Part shown: piece by piece, positions 1 to 8,617 of the stretch
How the letters are laid out: each line of letters opens with the position of its first letter
How positions within the stretch are numbered: the stretch's first letter is position 1
NCBI GenBank assembly: GCA_016933745.1
Contig: JAFGAK010000125.1
Coordinates: 1 to 52,938, forward strand
Direction: 5' to 3'
Origin: Bacteroidales bacterium
GTDB lineage: Bacteria > Bacteroidota > Bacteroidia > Bacteroidales > UBA12170
DNA length: 52,938 nt
Translations under genes and position numbers: made by a program
The notes under the pieces: model-generated
Seen by the model: only the letters and a program-made list of their open reading frames with translations
What the model was told of the DNA's origin: nothing
Databases searched by the model: none

Positions 1-1273
1 CATCTCCACTCCAATTTGAAGCTGTATTCCAGGCCTTGTTTGTTGATCCATCCCACGTAATGACTTCTTCTACCAGTAGACCAACTACTCCTGTACCATA
101 TCCTGAGCTTATGGCATAGACTGCTGCAAAGTGCGTAGGATCTAACATGACAGCTGCATTATAATTCGGGTTAGAAGAGGTGTATTCGTAATTTGTTCCC
201 CAGCTAATGTCTGTGCTTGAAACAGTTCCTACTCTGGCTGTTCCTTTCCACCAATTATCTCTATCCGTTACTAAAAAGCGAGATTCATCGATTGTAATTG
301 CAGAGATGTCATAGGAGGTTGACGTTCCATTAAAAATGAATTCAGAACCAAAGGTTATTGCGCCACCAGATATTGAACCAACGATGGCAGTTGCTTTACT
401 TGAATTGGAAGCGTCTTGATAGGCAACAATGAATTGATCTGAATTTAGTTTTGTTGCCGAAACATAATACGTTGTACCAGTATTAAAAGCAGATTTGGAA
501 GAATAAGAAATTGAACTTCCGGATAAAGTGCCATATACTGAAGCTCCAGCCGCATTGTCTGTGTCTCGAAAAGCGATTGCAAAATGAGTTGCATCAAATG
601 CAATAATTGAATTTTCAGCAGTCGTAGTGGTGTTGTATATATATTCAGCACCATAGGAAATAGAATTTCCACTTACATAACCATAGATAGCAGTTCCGCG
701 ATTTGAATTTCCTCCATCTAAATAAGCAACTACAAAACTTGAAGAATTCAATTTAGTGACTGAAATTTCCGAAGTCCAAGCTGCATTAAATATATATTCG
801 CTACCAAATGAGATAGAGCTGCCCGATACACTTCCAACAATGGCTGTTCCTTTATACGAGTTTGACCAATCTTGGTAGGCAATAACAAAATGAGAATCAT
901 CTAATGTGGTAACGCTTATGTCAAATGTCTGACCTGTATTAAAAATGATTTCTGTTCCCCAACTTATCGAATTACCATTTACAGTTGCAAGGCGCACAGT
1001 TCCTTTGCTGGAATTTCCCAAATCGGTATAGACCACAATAAAATGAGCTGCATCTAATGCAGCCACAGCACAATCTTGCGTGCTTGCAGGATTAAAAGTA
1101 CTTTCTGTACCAAAACTCATACTAATTGCTCCTTGAGAGCTCTTAAAAGCGGTAATATTTTCGGCGAGAATGAAGGTTCTTTCAGGTTGATCTCCGTAGT
1201 TTCCTGCATGATTAGGGAAAGTAGAAAGATAAAGCAAGAGGCCAATAACTGTTAAAAAATACGACTTTCTCAT
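1..1273 (-). CDS. Exported seven-repeat (beta-propeller-like) protein, partial
   Basis: The frame opens with ATG at 1273 and stays open to the window edge, giving 424 residues; the C-terminus lies outside. Residues 1-20 look like a signal peptide (basic MRKS then a hydrophobic run). Residues 53-405 are seven consecutive repeats of 49-51 residues, each built on a pattern like FGxExxFN, then LDxxHFVVAYxD, then NSxKGTAxVGxVSG. Seven such beta-rich units suggest a seven-bladed beta-propeller, which is inference. Directly after the repeats comes TWDGSTNKAWNTASNWSG, a motif often seen at the start of beta-rich modules in large Bacteroidota surface proteins. The full protein is therefore probably a long surface or secreted protein, possibly a T9SS cargo, but the C-terminal sorting domain cannot be checked here. 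Its function is not recognised. Confidence 0.85.
   Translation of the reverse strand, partial: MRKSYFLTVIGLLLYLSTFPNHAGNYGDQPERTFILAENITAFKSSQGAISMSFGTESTFNPASTQDCAVAALDAAHFIVVYTDLGNSSKGTVRLATVNGNSISWGTEIIFNTGQTFDISVTTLDDSHFVIAYQDWSNSYKGTAIVGSVSGSSISFGSEYIFNAAWTSEISVTKLNSSSFVVAYLDGGNSNRGTAIYGYVSGNSISYGAEYIYNTTTTAENSIIAFDATHFAIAFRDTDNAAGASVYGTLSGSSISYSSKSAFNTGTTYYVSATKLNSDQFIVAYQDASNSSKATAIVGSISGGAITFGSEFIFNGTSTSYDISAITIDESRFLVTDRDNWWKGTARVGTVSSTDISWGTNYEYTSSNPNYNAAVMLDPTHFAAVYAISSGYGTGVVGLLVEEVITWDGSTNKAWNTASNWSGD
59..1117 (-). repeat. Seven tandem ~51-codon repeats
   Basis: Seven tandem units of about 150 bp encode residues 53-405 of the partial exported protein. Unit boundaries by residue are 53-103, 104-154, 155-205, 206-255, 256-306, 307-356 and 357-405. 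Units 2, 3 and 5 are the most alike; units 6 and 7 are the most degenerate. The DNA has diverged between units, so this is an old protein repeat and not a recently expanded satellite. Confidence 0.8.
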
Positions 1274-1533
1274 AAGGCAAATGTTTTAATTTGACGACAC
1301 CAAAGACAGCATGAATTCATTTTAAAGTTATTTTCATTTTTTGCCGATCGCTTAACAAATCAAAATTCGATCTAATTGAATACATATTCGTATTAATTTA
1401 AGGAGAATTCGATTTTAGGAAATGATCTAACTAGTTGGTATTTCGTGTATAACAAAAAAATCGTTGATGAAATTTATGTTTGTTGCTAGATAAATCCTAA
1501 ATTCGCTCAAACTAATGAGCTAAATGAAAAGGA

Positions 1534-2421
1534 ATGATTCGCTTTTTAAAACGACACATACTTAAACGACGACCCTCCAAGCATAAAAAAGTAGAAATTG
1601 AAAAGCTGCCAATTCCGGAATCCCTCCGAGAAACTTCGCTCTATTCAACTATTGTTTTCGTTTTAGGAGCACTTTTAATTCAGTTTCTGATCACCTTTCA
1701 AACCAGATTATTTCTTCGGTATTTTAGCATTTCTTTTACCTACAATCTTTTTGGAATACGTTATTCTACGGTTAGTGCGGATGCCTGGCCCGAAGATCGT
1801 GTCTTTTTAGTGTACGGCTTTGGAATGTTATTGTATTTTTTGTTTGGGATATTGTTGCTTTTTTTGCTCAAAAAATTCAAACGTATACCTTGGAAACCGA
1901 AATTGATCCTTACTTGGTTTGCATTTCTCTTAATCCATACATTACCTGTCGGGATGTTGTATGGCGTGTTCTTATTTGATGGATTTGGTTATGCCTATTC
2001 ATGGTTAGTTGGCAGCATGATTATTCGAGGAATATTAGCCGTAATTGCCTTGTCTATCGCCATCTATAATCGTACTTTTTGGACCTCTTTATTTATTAAA
2101 GCTTCCAGCAGTGCTTCCTTAATTGTGAAGCCTAGCAAACGTAAGTTATTCATAAGTCGGGTTTTTATTTTGCCTTGGATATTCGGCGTTTTAATCTTAT
2201 CTGTCTTTGCTATTTCTATTCAAAGTTGGGCTTGGCTTGCTTATTTAATAGGAATGGGTTTGATCGTTCTTCCCATTTTTGGTAATCGAATTTCCAAACG
2301 TAGGTATAAGTTGGTGCGCTACCGCGAAGAAATATTCCGTTGGCCTTATCCTAAATTGATTTTTATAGTAGTATTGATACTTTTGTGGTTGGCAGATTTT
2401 TTTAGCAAAACTCAGTTTTAA
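1534..2421 (+). CDS. Unrecognised seven-helix membrane protein
   Basis: A 295-residue polytopic membrane protein with no family I can name. The first 35 residues are strongly basic (RFLKRHILKRRPSKHKK) and probably cytoplasmic. Hydrophobic segments lie near residues 36-56, 90-112, 122-147, 155-178, 207-228, 231-250 and 273-290, so about seven helices. A basic loop, NRISKRRYKLVRYREE, lies between the last two. The ATG at 1534 is preceded directly by AAAAGGA, which is too close to act as a normal ribosome binding site. It stands alone, divergent from the repeat protein and convergent with fabI. No catalytic motif is visible. Confidence 0.75.
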   Translation: MIRFLKRHILKRRPSKHKKVEIEKLPIPESLRETSLYSTIVFVLGALLIQFLITFQTRLFLRYFSISFTYNLFGIRYSTVSADAWPEDRVFLVYGFGMLLYFLFGILLLFLLKKFKRIPWKPKLILTWFAFLLIHTLPVGMLYGVFLFDGFGYAYSWLVGSMIIRGILAVIALSIAIYNRTFWTSLFIKASSSASLIVKPSKRKLFISRVFILPWIFGVLILSVFAISIQSWAWLAYLIGMGLIVLPIFGNRISKRRYKLVRYREEIFRWPYPKLIFIVVLILLWLADFFSKTQF

Positions 2422-2456
2422 GAAAAAACGCCCTAAACCTGATGGCATAGGGCGTT
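2421..2456 (-). terminator. Rho-independent terminator of fabI
   Basis: A perfect 9-bp stem, AACGCCCTA (2427-2435) pairing with TAGGGCGTT (2448-2456), with a 12-nt loop. Read on the minus strand it is followed by TTTTTTCTT, so it should end the fabI transcript. On the plus strand no U-tract follows, so the convergent membrane-protein gene gets weaker termination. Confidence 0.85.
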
Positions 2457-2475
2457 AAGTTATTGATTTCCGAAA

Positions 2476-3309
2476 TTAATCCTCCGGAATAATATCAAAG
2501 CTTTTGTTGTATTGATCCATTGCTCGCATACTCATACCCATGCTCGAAAATCCACCATCGTGGAAGAGGTTTTGCATCGTAACTTTTCGTGTAAGATCAC
2601 TAAACATGGTAATACAATAATCGGCACATTCAGCAGCTGTTGCATTGCCTAAGGGCGACATGCGCTCCGTAAAATCCATCAATCCATCAAAACCTTTTAC
2701 TCCGCTTCCGGCAGTAGTAGGCGTTGGTGATTGAGAAATGGTGTTTATCCGAACTTTTTTCTCCCGTCCGTAAATATATCCAAAACTACGCGCAATCGAT
2801 TCTAAAAGCGATTTTGCATCAGCCATATCGTTGTAGCCATAGAGCGTTCTTTGGGCGGCAACATAAGATAAAGCAACTACGGAACCCCAATCATTGATTG
2901 CATCCAACTTCTTGCAAACAGCAATCATTTTGTGAAACGACAATGCGGAGATATCGAGCGTTTTTTGATAGTATTCGTAATTCAATTTATCGTAGGTCAA
3001 TTTTTTACGCACATTGGGCGACATGCCAATGGAGTGCAAAATGAAATCGATTTTACCGTACTTATCTACGGCTGCTTGAATTAAGTTTTCTAGATCTTTG
3101 GTACTAGTTGCATCGGCAGGAATAACTTCCGTATTGCATTTGGCTGCTAATTCGTCAATTTCTCCAAAACGCATCGAAACAGGTGTGTTGGTCAACAAGA
3201 ATTCTGCACCTTCTTCGTAGGCTCTTTCAGCCACTTTCCATGCAATGGATTTATCGTTTAAAGCTCCAAAAATGATTCCTTTTTTTCCTTTTAATAAGTT
3301 ATAGGCCAT
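2476..3309 (-). CDS. fabI: Enoyl-[acyl-carrier-protein] reductase (NADH) FabI
   Basis: Reduces the trans-2-enoyl-ACP double bond in the last step of each fatty-acid elongation cycle, in the cytoplasm. At 277 residues it has normal FabI length. The N-terminal cofactor motif GALNDKSIAW (residues 15-24) matches the FabI form of the Rossmann glycine motif. The catalytic residues are in place: Tyr149, Tyr159 and Lys166 in YGYNDMADAK, the FabI spacing Y-x6-K. It is the last gene of a minus-strand run, 20 bp after recN, and ends at a strong hairpin terminator. FabI is the known target of triclosan-type inhibitors; no resistance substitution can be judged from sequence alone. Confidence 0.96.
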   Translation of the reverse strand: MAYNLLKGKKGIIFGALNDKSIAWKVAERAYEEGAEFLLTNTPVSMRFGEIDELAAKCNTEVIPADATSTKDLENLIQAAVDKYGKIDFILHSIGMSPNVRKKLTYDKLNYEYYQKTLDISALSFHKMIAVCKKLDAINDWGSVVALSYVAAQRTLYGYNDMADAKSLLESIARSFGYIYGREKKVRINTISQSPTPTTAGSGVKGFDGLMDFTERMSPLGNATAAECADYCITMFSDLTRKVTMQNLFHDGGFSSMGMSMRAMDQYNKSFDIIPED

Positions 3310-3329
3310 AAAGATTTGTTTTTTATTGT

Positions 3330-4988
3330 CTACTTATTTCTTAATAATGCAAGCGCATTATCTCGTGCATACTGACTTATTTCTGAGCCACTTAACATGG
3401 CGGCAAGTTCTTCAACTCGTTCTTCTTGAGTCAGCTTTTTTATTTCTGTGCGGGCAAAAGTAGTTTCATTTTTCTTATAAACCAAATAATGGTTTTTCGC
3501 AAGCGCAGCAATCTGAGGTAGATGCGTGATAGAGAGTACTTGCATCCTAGTTCCAAGTTGTTGCATTAAGATTCCTAAGCGTTCAGCAATTTCGCCCGAA
3601 ACGCCGCTGTCAATTTCATCGAAGATGATACTTGGCAAATTTCTTTTCGAAGCAAGCAAATATTTAATGCTAAGCATTAAACGAGAAAGTTCGCCTCCTG
3701 AAGCTGTTTTAGATACTAAATCGGGTTTTAATCCTGCATTTGCAGAAAACAAAAAGGCGATTTCATCCAATCCTGTTTCTGCAAAATCAGGGAGCGTTTG
3801 GAGTTTAAAAACAATTTGCGCATCCGGAATTCCTAAAAGCATAAGCTGCTCTTGAAGCTGATTGGCCAATGGTTGGGCTGCTTTTTCTCGTTCCGAATTT
3901 AGATTCTTGGCTAGTATAGTTAATTCTTGCTGATCGATCTGAAGTCTTTTTTCGAGCTCATTTAGCTGGTTTTGCATTTCATCACTCGAGAATAATTGAT
4001 TGGCAAGTGACTCTTCTTTTAATTTTAATTCCTCCGCATTTTGAAGCTGATGTTTCTTAATCAATTTAAAAATGAGGCTGAGTCGTTCGTTTAAGAATTC
4101 TTGTTTCTTTGGGTCGATTTCTACACTGTCTTCCATTGAAACGGCTTCGCGAGCAAGGTCGTCTAATTCGATATAAACTGAATTTAATCGCTCATAAATA
4201 CTGCTTAATTCAGGTTGAAAATTTTGAACCGGACGCAATTGTTGCAACAATTGATTCACTTGACTCAGAACGCCTTGGTTATCGGAATTAAGTGTATCGC
4301 TTGTTTGTAACCAAGCCGTTTTAATTTCTTCGGCATGATTGAGTAGATTCAGTTCATTCTCAATCTCTTCGGTTTCGCCAATACCAATTTGTGCTGCTTC
4401 CAATTCTTCTAGCAAAAATCGAATATAATCATTATCCGCCTGTGCTTGTGCAAGTTGTTTTTGAAGCTTAATGGAGAGTGCTTGACTTTTCCGAAACTCA
4501 AGGTATTTCTCTAGGTACTTTTCTTTTAATTGATCATTTCCTGCAAATGCATCGAGCAAATCCAATTGGTAATCTAAATCATGAATTAGAAGTGTATTGT
4601 GCTGAGAATGAATGTCGATTAGTAATTCGCCGAGTTGTTTTAATAGATTCAAATTGACAGGCGTATCGTTTATAAATGCTCTGCTTTTTCCTTGGGGTGT
4701 GATTTCTCTTCGGATTCGCGTTAGCGCATCATAATCTAAATCGTTTTCTTCGAAAAATTGGGTAAGTTGAAACGCAGAAACATCAAAAGTACCTTCGATA
4801 ATGCATTTTTTTTCTTCGTTGAGTAAGGTTGCTGTATCGGCACGCTTACCTAATATCAATCCCAAACCGCCGATAATAATTGATTTTCCGGCTCCTGTTT
4901 CACCGGTAATCGCTGAAAAACCTTCATGGAAATCGATATGAAGGGAATCAATTAAAACGTAATTAGAAATCGATAAATTCTTTAACAT
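3330..4988 (-). CDS. recN: DNA repair protein RecN
   Basis: An SMC-like ATPase of double-strand-break repair. The 552-residue length fits the family. Walker A is GETGAGKS (residues 29-36). The ABC signature SGGELS lies near 430-435 and Walker B IIFDEID near 454-460, with the acidic pair Asp457-Glu458. Between them, residues of about 150-370 are rich in Leu, Gln and Glu, as expected for the coiled-coil arms. It sits 11 bp downstream of the DUF4835 gene and 20 bp upstream of fabI, so it is probably cotranscribed. The neighbouring coaBC and DUF4835 genes match the usual Bacteroidota order. Confidence 0.96.
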   Translation of the reverse strand: MLKNLSISNYVLIDSLHIDFHEGFSAITGETGAGKSIIIGGLGLILGKRADTATLLNEEKKCIIEGTFDVSAFQLTQFFEENDLDYDALTRIRREITPQGKSRAFINDTPVNLNLLKQLGELLIDIHSQHNTLLIHDLDYQLDLLDAFAGNDQLKEKYLEKYLEFRKSQALSIKLQKQLAQAQADNDYIRFLLEELEAAQIGIGETEEIENELNLLNHAEEIKTAWLQTSDTLNSDNQGVLSQVNQLLQQLRPVQNFQPELSSIYERLNSVYIELDDLAREAVSMEDSVEIDPKKQEFLNERLSLIFKLIKKHQLQNAEELKLKEESLANQLFSSDEMQNQLNELEKRLQIDQQELTILAKNLNSEREKAAQPLANQLQEQLMLLGIPDAQIVFKLQTLPDFAETGLDEIAFLFSANAGLKPDLVSKTASGGELSRLMLSIKYLLASKRNLPSIIFDEIDSGVSGEIAERLGILMQQLGTRMQVLSITHLPQIAALAKNHYLVYKKNETTFARTEIKKLTQEERVEELAAMLSGSEISQYARDNALALLRNK

Positions 4989-4999
4989 AGTGGGTTAGG

Positions 5000-5911
5000 T
5001 TAACGAGCAATAATTCTTTGATATCGTGATCCGTTGGCGGGGTCCATTTCTTGTAAGATGTTTGAAACTTCTGTTTTCGATTGAGGCGATCCTTCAGTAA
5101 ATACTTGAATAATTTCATCACGTTTCGCTTCCAGTACCAATTGAATAAGAAAAGATCCGGGTTTTTGTTGATTTGCTTGTCCAAGTTGTTTGATGCTTTC
5201 AACAATTGCAGATCTTCCTGTTTCCGCATTGTCGTACATTTTATCCATTCCTTTTAAATGGTAGGTATAGTTACTTTCTCTAACACCTCGGTAGATTGGG
5301 TTGAGTAAGTTTTCGCTCAACCAATAGCGATTTTTCTGGTTTTCGAACGATTTCCAACCGGGTTCTGCAGCTCCTTGTGCACTTTGAACAATGGCTTGCG
5401 CGCGCTGAAAGTAAGGTGTACCGCCTAGAAGACTGAAGGAATCTGCATCGAATCCCAAGAAAATATTGATATAATAAGCGATTACTGCTGTTAGATTATT
5501 TGAAAACGAGCCTTCGCTAAATTCCAAGGGTTCATTTTCTACATAGGTAAATTCCACATCTTTATCGATGTAATTAAAAAGAGTGCTACTGTAGTTCGTT
5601 TTATAAACTGGTCTTTTAAGCACCAGATTAAGCTGTCCTTTGTATTTTTCAGACGAAATTTGTTCATTGATAGTGAGCAGAATAGTAGCTTCTACTCGTT
5701 CTTCTAATTTATAAGAATAAGGCGTCCATTTGTTGGCGTTAACAAACTCATATAAAGCAGTTTGCAAAGCTTCGTAAGCAGTTCGGTCAGTGCCTTGAAC
5801 TTGGCGCGAAGTGACTTGTACCTGACAGTTTAATTCCTGACTGAATCCCAAAGTCGTATGCATGAGCAAGACGAAAGATAAACCTGTGTATTTTAGTTTT
5901 TTGTGCAACAT
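5000..5911 (-). CDS. DUF4835 family exported protein (possible T9SS PorD-like)
   Basis: A 303-residue exported protein recognised as DUF4835 by its opening ELNCQVQVTSRQVQGTD, the region TALYEFVNANKWT, and its place between coaBC and recN. I start it at ATG 5911, which gives a clean signal peptide (MLHKKLKYTGLSFVLLMHTTLGFSQ, written in two parts: a basic start, then a hydrophobic core ending in GFSQ); a TTG six codons upstream is less likely. I recall the family being linked to the type IX secretion protein PorD, but I am not certain, and no activity is visible. The flanking genes are housekeeping, so position alone does not settle its role. Confidence 0.82.
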   Translation of the reverse strand: MLHKKLKYTGLSFVLLMHTTLGFSQELNCQVQVTSRQVQGTDRTAYEALQTALYEFVNANKWTPYSYKLEERVEATILLTINEQISSEKYKGQLNLVLKRPVYKTNYSSTLFNYIDKDVEFTYVENEPLEFSEGSFSNNLTAVIAYYINIFLGFDADSFSLLGGTPYFQRAQAIVQSAQGAAEPGWKSFENQKNRYWLSENLLNPIYRGVRESNYTYHLKGMDKMYDNAETGRSAIVESIKQLGQANQQKPGSFLIQLVLEAKRDEIIQVFTEGSPQSKTEVSNILQEMDPANGSRYQRIIAR

Positions 5912-5983
5912 AGTTTCTTTGTTTAGCAATCAAACGATTTTAGCAAAATAATTAGTATTCACGATATAAATAAACATCTCTAA

Positions 5984-7192
5984 TTAATTGGATTTTTTCG
6001 TCATTTGAAGAATGAAATCACAAATATCGGAGGCTACGTCACTTTTGGATTTTAATTCAAAAGTTGTTTGCTGGAGCGATTTATCGATGATGGATATTTT
6101 ATTTGTATCGTGTTGAAACCCTGCTCCGGCATCTTGTAGCGAATTTAGTACAATAGCATCGCAGTTTTTTTCTTGCAATTTTCTTTTTGCATTTTCAAAT
6201 TCGTTGCTTGTTTCTAAAGCAAATCCGATTAGAAGTTGATTTTTCTTTTGCTTGCCGAGTGTTTTTAAAATATCTACCGTAGGAACTAACTGAATTGTAT
6301 CCAAACCGTCTTCTTTTTTAATTTTATGTGTTGGTACCTCTTTGGGTCGGAAATCGGCTACTGCTGCAGCTAAAATGGCGATATCAGCAGAATTGTAGAA
6401 ATTCTGACAAGCTTCGAACATTTGTTGTGCTGATTGAACTCCTAAGCGCTGAATATTTGGATGATTTACTTTTTGATTACTTGGTCCGCTCACCAAAATA
6501 ACTTCAGCTCCGCGTTCAGCAAATTCATGCGCAATGGCGTAGCCCATTCGTCCGCTTGAATAGTTCCCAATAAAGCGCACTGGATCAATAGCTTCGTAAG
6601 TTGGTCCGGCTGTTAAGAGTACTTTTTTTCCTTCGAAATCAGCTTTTTTTTTGAAATGTTTTAGAATGATTTCTAAGATTTTTTCAGGTTCTTCCATTCT
6701 TCCAGCTCCGCATAAACCACTTGCTAGTTCACCGGTTTGTGATGCAATTAAATGATTTCCGTAGGTGATAAGTGTATCGATATTTTTTTGAGTGCTTGGA
6801 TGAGCAAACATATCTAAATCCATCGCGGGAGCAAAATAAACCGGACATTTTGCGGATAAGTAGGTTGTGGTAAGCAAATTATCTGACTGCCCGTGTGCCA
6901 TTTTACTCAAAGTAGCAGCGGACAGAGGAGCTATTAACATTAAATCGGCCCAAAGGCCAAATTCCACATGGCTATTCCAACTTCCATCTTGAGTGTTAAA
7001 AGGAAGATGAAATGCTGGTCTTCCAGAAAGTGTGGCTAAGGTAAGCTGACTCACAAAATCGCGCGAAGATTCGGTCATAATGACTTGAACTTCGGCGCCT
7101 TCTTTTTTTAAAAGACGCACAAGTATTGGAATTTTATAAGCAGCAATGCTAGCTGTTACACCGATTAGAATTTTTTTTCCTTTTAATCGCAT
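5984..7192 (-). CDS. coaBC: Bifunctional phosphopantothenoylcysteine decarboxylase / phosphopantothenate-cysteine ligase
   Basis: Catalyses two consecutive steps of coenzyme A synthesis: joining cysteine to 4'-phosphopantothenate (CoaB) and decarboxylating the product (CoaC). The 402 residues divide as expected. An N-terminal flavoprotein domain of about 1-185 has GVTASIAAYK and the catalytic-His region NSHVEF; the C-terminal CoaB domain of about 186-402 begins LLTAGPTYEAIDPVRFIGN, with the KKEDG region later on. The decarboxylase substrate motif, usually PxMNxxMW, reads PAMDLDMF, so the Asn is Asp; I believe other Bacteroidota share this. A 12-bp inverted repeat separates the gene from rpoZ upstream. 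Confidence 0.95.
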   Translation of the reverse strand: MRLKGKKILIGVTASIAAYKIPILVRLLKKEGAEVQVIMTESSRDFVSQLTLATLSGRPAFHLPFNTQDGSWNSHVEFGLWADLMLIAPLSAATLSKMAHGQSDNLLTTTYLSAKCPVYFAPAMDLDMFAHPSTQKNIDTLITYGNHLIASQTGELASGLCGAGRMEEPEKILEIILKHFKKKADFEGKKVLLTAGPTYEAIDPVRFIGNYSSGRMGYAIAHEFAERGAEVILVSGPSNQKVNHPNIQRLGVQSAQQMFEACQNFYNSADIAILAAAVADFRPKEVPTHKIKKEDGLDTIQLVPTVDILKTLGKQKKNQLLIGFALETSNEFENAKRKLQEKNCDAIVLNSLQDAGAGFQHDTNKISIIDKSLQQTTFELKSKSDVASDICDFILQMTKKSN

Positions 7193-7206
7193 AGTGATAA
7201 ATTAAA

Positions 7207-7254
7207 AAACTTCTTTTTAGTATCGCGGTGTACGAAATTACCAAAAAGAAGTTT
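7207..7254 (-). terminator. Perfect 12-bp inverted repeat between rpoZ and coaBC
   Basis: AAACTTCTTTTT (7207-7218) is exactly complementary to AAAAAGAAGTTT (7243-7254), with a 24-nt loop. Read on the minus strand it follows the rpoZ stop and is followed by a run of six T, so it resembles a terminator or attenuator ahead of coaBC. The stem is AT-rich and the loop long, so its strength is uncertain. Confidence 0.5.
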
Positions 7255-7275
7255 ATAAAACTTAGAAAAGATATA

Positions 7276-7611
7276 TTAGCTTAAATTCTCAACGTCTTTT
7301 GCTGGATTTCTATAATAAATCTTGTCTTCAAGAAATTCTTGAATGGCAATAAGCGTTGGCTTTGGTAATCTTTCGTAAAATTTAGCCAATTCAATTTGCT
7401 CTCTATTTTCAAAGATTTCTTCTAGGTTATCGTTAGGCGAGGCAAATTCTTCAATCTTACGGTTTAACTCTTCTTTTATATCTTTTCCAATTTGATTTGC
7501 ACGTTTGGATAAAATGGCAACTGATTCATAGATGTTTCCGGTAGGAGCATCAAAATCTTTCAATTTGCGAGTTACTGCTTCGCTATCTGTTTTAATTTTT
7601 TTGTAATCCAT
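7276..7611 (-). CDS. rpoZ: RNA polymerase omega subunit
   Basis: The small accessory subunit of RNA polymerase, helping assembly of the beta' subunit. The 111-residue form is typical of Bacteroidota and opens MDYKKIKTDSEAVTRKL, with GNIYESVAILSKRANQI near residues 25-41, the part that corresponds to the conserved helical core with its RANQI-type motif. It lies 12 bp downstream of bamD, which suggests translational coupling. Its place between bamD and coaBC is the conserved order in this phylum and supports the call. Confidence 0.92.
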   Translation of the reverse strand: MDYKKIKTDSEAVTRKLKDFDAPTGNIYESVAILSKRANQIGKDIKEELNRKIEEFASPNDNLEEIFENREQIELAKFYERLPKPTLIAIQEFLEDKIYYRNPAKDVENLS

Positions 7612-7623
7612 GCGTATTTCAAT

Positions 7624-8445
7624 TTATATTTCTTCTTCTTCTACGGTTGATTTCTTTATGTATGTCAATGCTACAGCATTTATTTTTTCTGCTTCTTTTA
7701 AATATTTACTTTCAGGAAACTGAGAAATAAAATCCACGTAAGCTTCGGATGTTTCAGAGAAACGTTCTTCTTGTTTTATGCTGATGCTATTGATGGCATA
7801 TTCGTAATTTGCTTTTATAATTAAAAACATCGCCTCTTCGTGGTAAATACTTGATTGGTATTGTTTGATAAAAGCTTGGAATGAGGCAATTGCTGCTTTA
7901 AAATCATTCATTTTAAAGTAGAGTTTAGCCATATCGAACGACTTTAGTTCCAAACGTGATTCCATTTCAGCAATAAGATCTTTTGCCAGTATAGTTTTTT
8001 CGCTATTTGGAAATCTAGAAATGAAAAGTTTCATTTCCTGAATAGCGTCTACAGTTGTTTCTTGATCTAGACTAGATCGTGGAGAATCCAAATAATTAGC
8101 ATAAGCGCTCATGTATAATGCTTCTTCTGCTTTTGCTGATTTTGGATAAGATTGGTAATACCTCTTAAAATAGTAAGATGCTAATATGTAATCTTTTTGA
8201 TTGTAATGACACATAGCATACAGAAAATCAATGTTTTCTGCTTTATCAGTTCCTCGATAGATTGGAGTAACTTGATCAAGTAATTGAACTGTCTTGTTGT
8301 ATTTTTCTAAATCGTAAAATTCAATAGCCATTGCGTATTTTTCTTCATAGTCGTTGCTCTTTAGCAACTTTTGAAAGCGGCCACAAGAGCTCAAACTTGT
8401 AAGAATCAGCACGAAAGCGATAAGTGTTATTCTAGTCTTAAACAT
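7624..8445 (-). CDS. bamD: Outer membrane assembly lipoprotein BamD
   Basis: A lipoprotein of the BAM complex, which folds beta-barrel proteins into the outer membrane. With ATG 8445 as start it has 273 residues and a type II signal peptide ending LTSLSSC, so Cys21 would be lipidated; a TTG nine codons upstream would spoil this signal. The remainder is helical tetratricopeptide-type sequence, with YMSAYANYLDSPRSSLDQ and paired helices such as MAKLYFKMNDFKAAIASF, as in BamD/ComL. Its place ahead of rpoZ supports the call. A promoter-like -7 box ends only 4 nt before the ATG. Confidence 0.9.
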   Translation of the reverse strand: MFKTRITLIAFVLILTSLSSCGRFQKLLKSNDYEEKYAMAIEFYDLEKYNKTVQLLDQVTPIYRGTDKAENIDFLYAMCHYNQKDYILASYYFKRYYQSYPKSAKAEEALYMSAYANYLDSPRSSLDQETTVDAIQEMKLFISRFPNSEKTILAKDLIAEMESRLELKSFDMAKLYFKMNDFKAAIASFQAFIKQYQSSIYHEEAMFLIIKANYEYAINSISIKQEERFSETSEAYVDFISQFPESKYLKEAEKINAVALTYIKKSTVEEEEI

Positions 8446-8449
8446 TTTG

Positions 8450-8480
8450 CAAAAGTATATCTTTTCAGTCAATAATGAAA
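8450..8480 (-). promoter_or_regulatory. Putative promoter of the bamD-rpoZ-coaBC run
   Basis: On the minus strand, TTTC at 8477-8480 (consensus TTTG), a 19-nt spacer and TACTTTTG at 8450-8457 (consensus TAnnTTTG) match the Bacteroidota housekeeping promoter. The box ends 4 nt before the chosen bamD ATG, so a transcript from it would have almost no 5' leader. Confidence 0.5.
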
Positions 8481-8617
8481 CATTTATTTTAGTGCCAATT
8501 TTTAGGTTTTTAAAACTTAAAAATAGGCTTCGAATTGCATTAAGGCTGCTAATTTCAGCTAATTTTCAGGAATCACCAACTTCGTATTCTTCTTTTAGGA
8601 AAATTTAACCAATGACT

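Noticed and set aside
4963-5229. An 88-residue minus-strand frame across the recN / DUF4835 junction
   Set aside because: It overlaps both real genes in another frame and has no domain or start signal.
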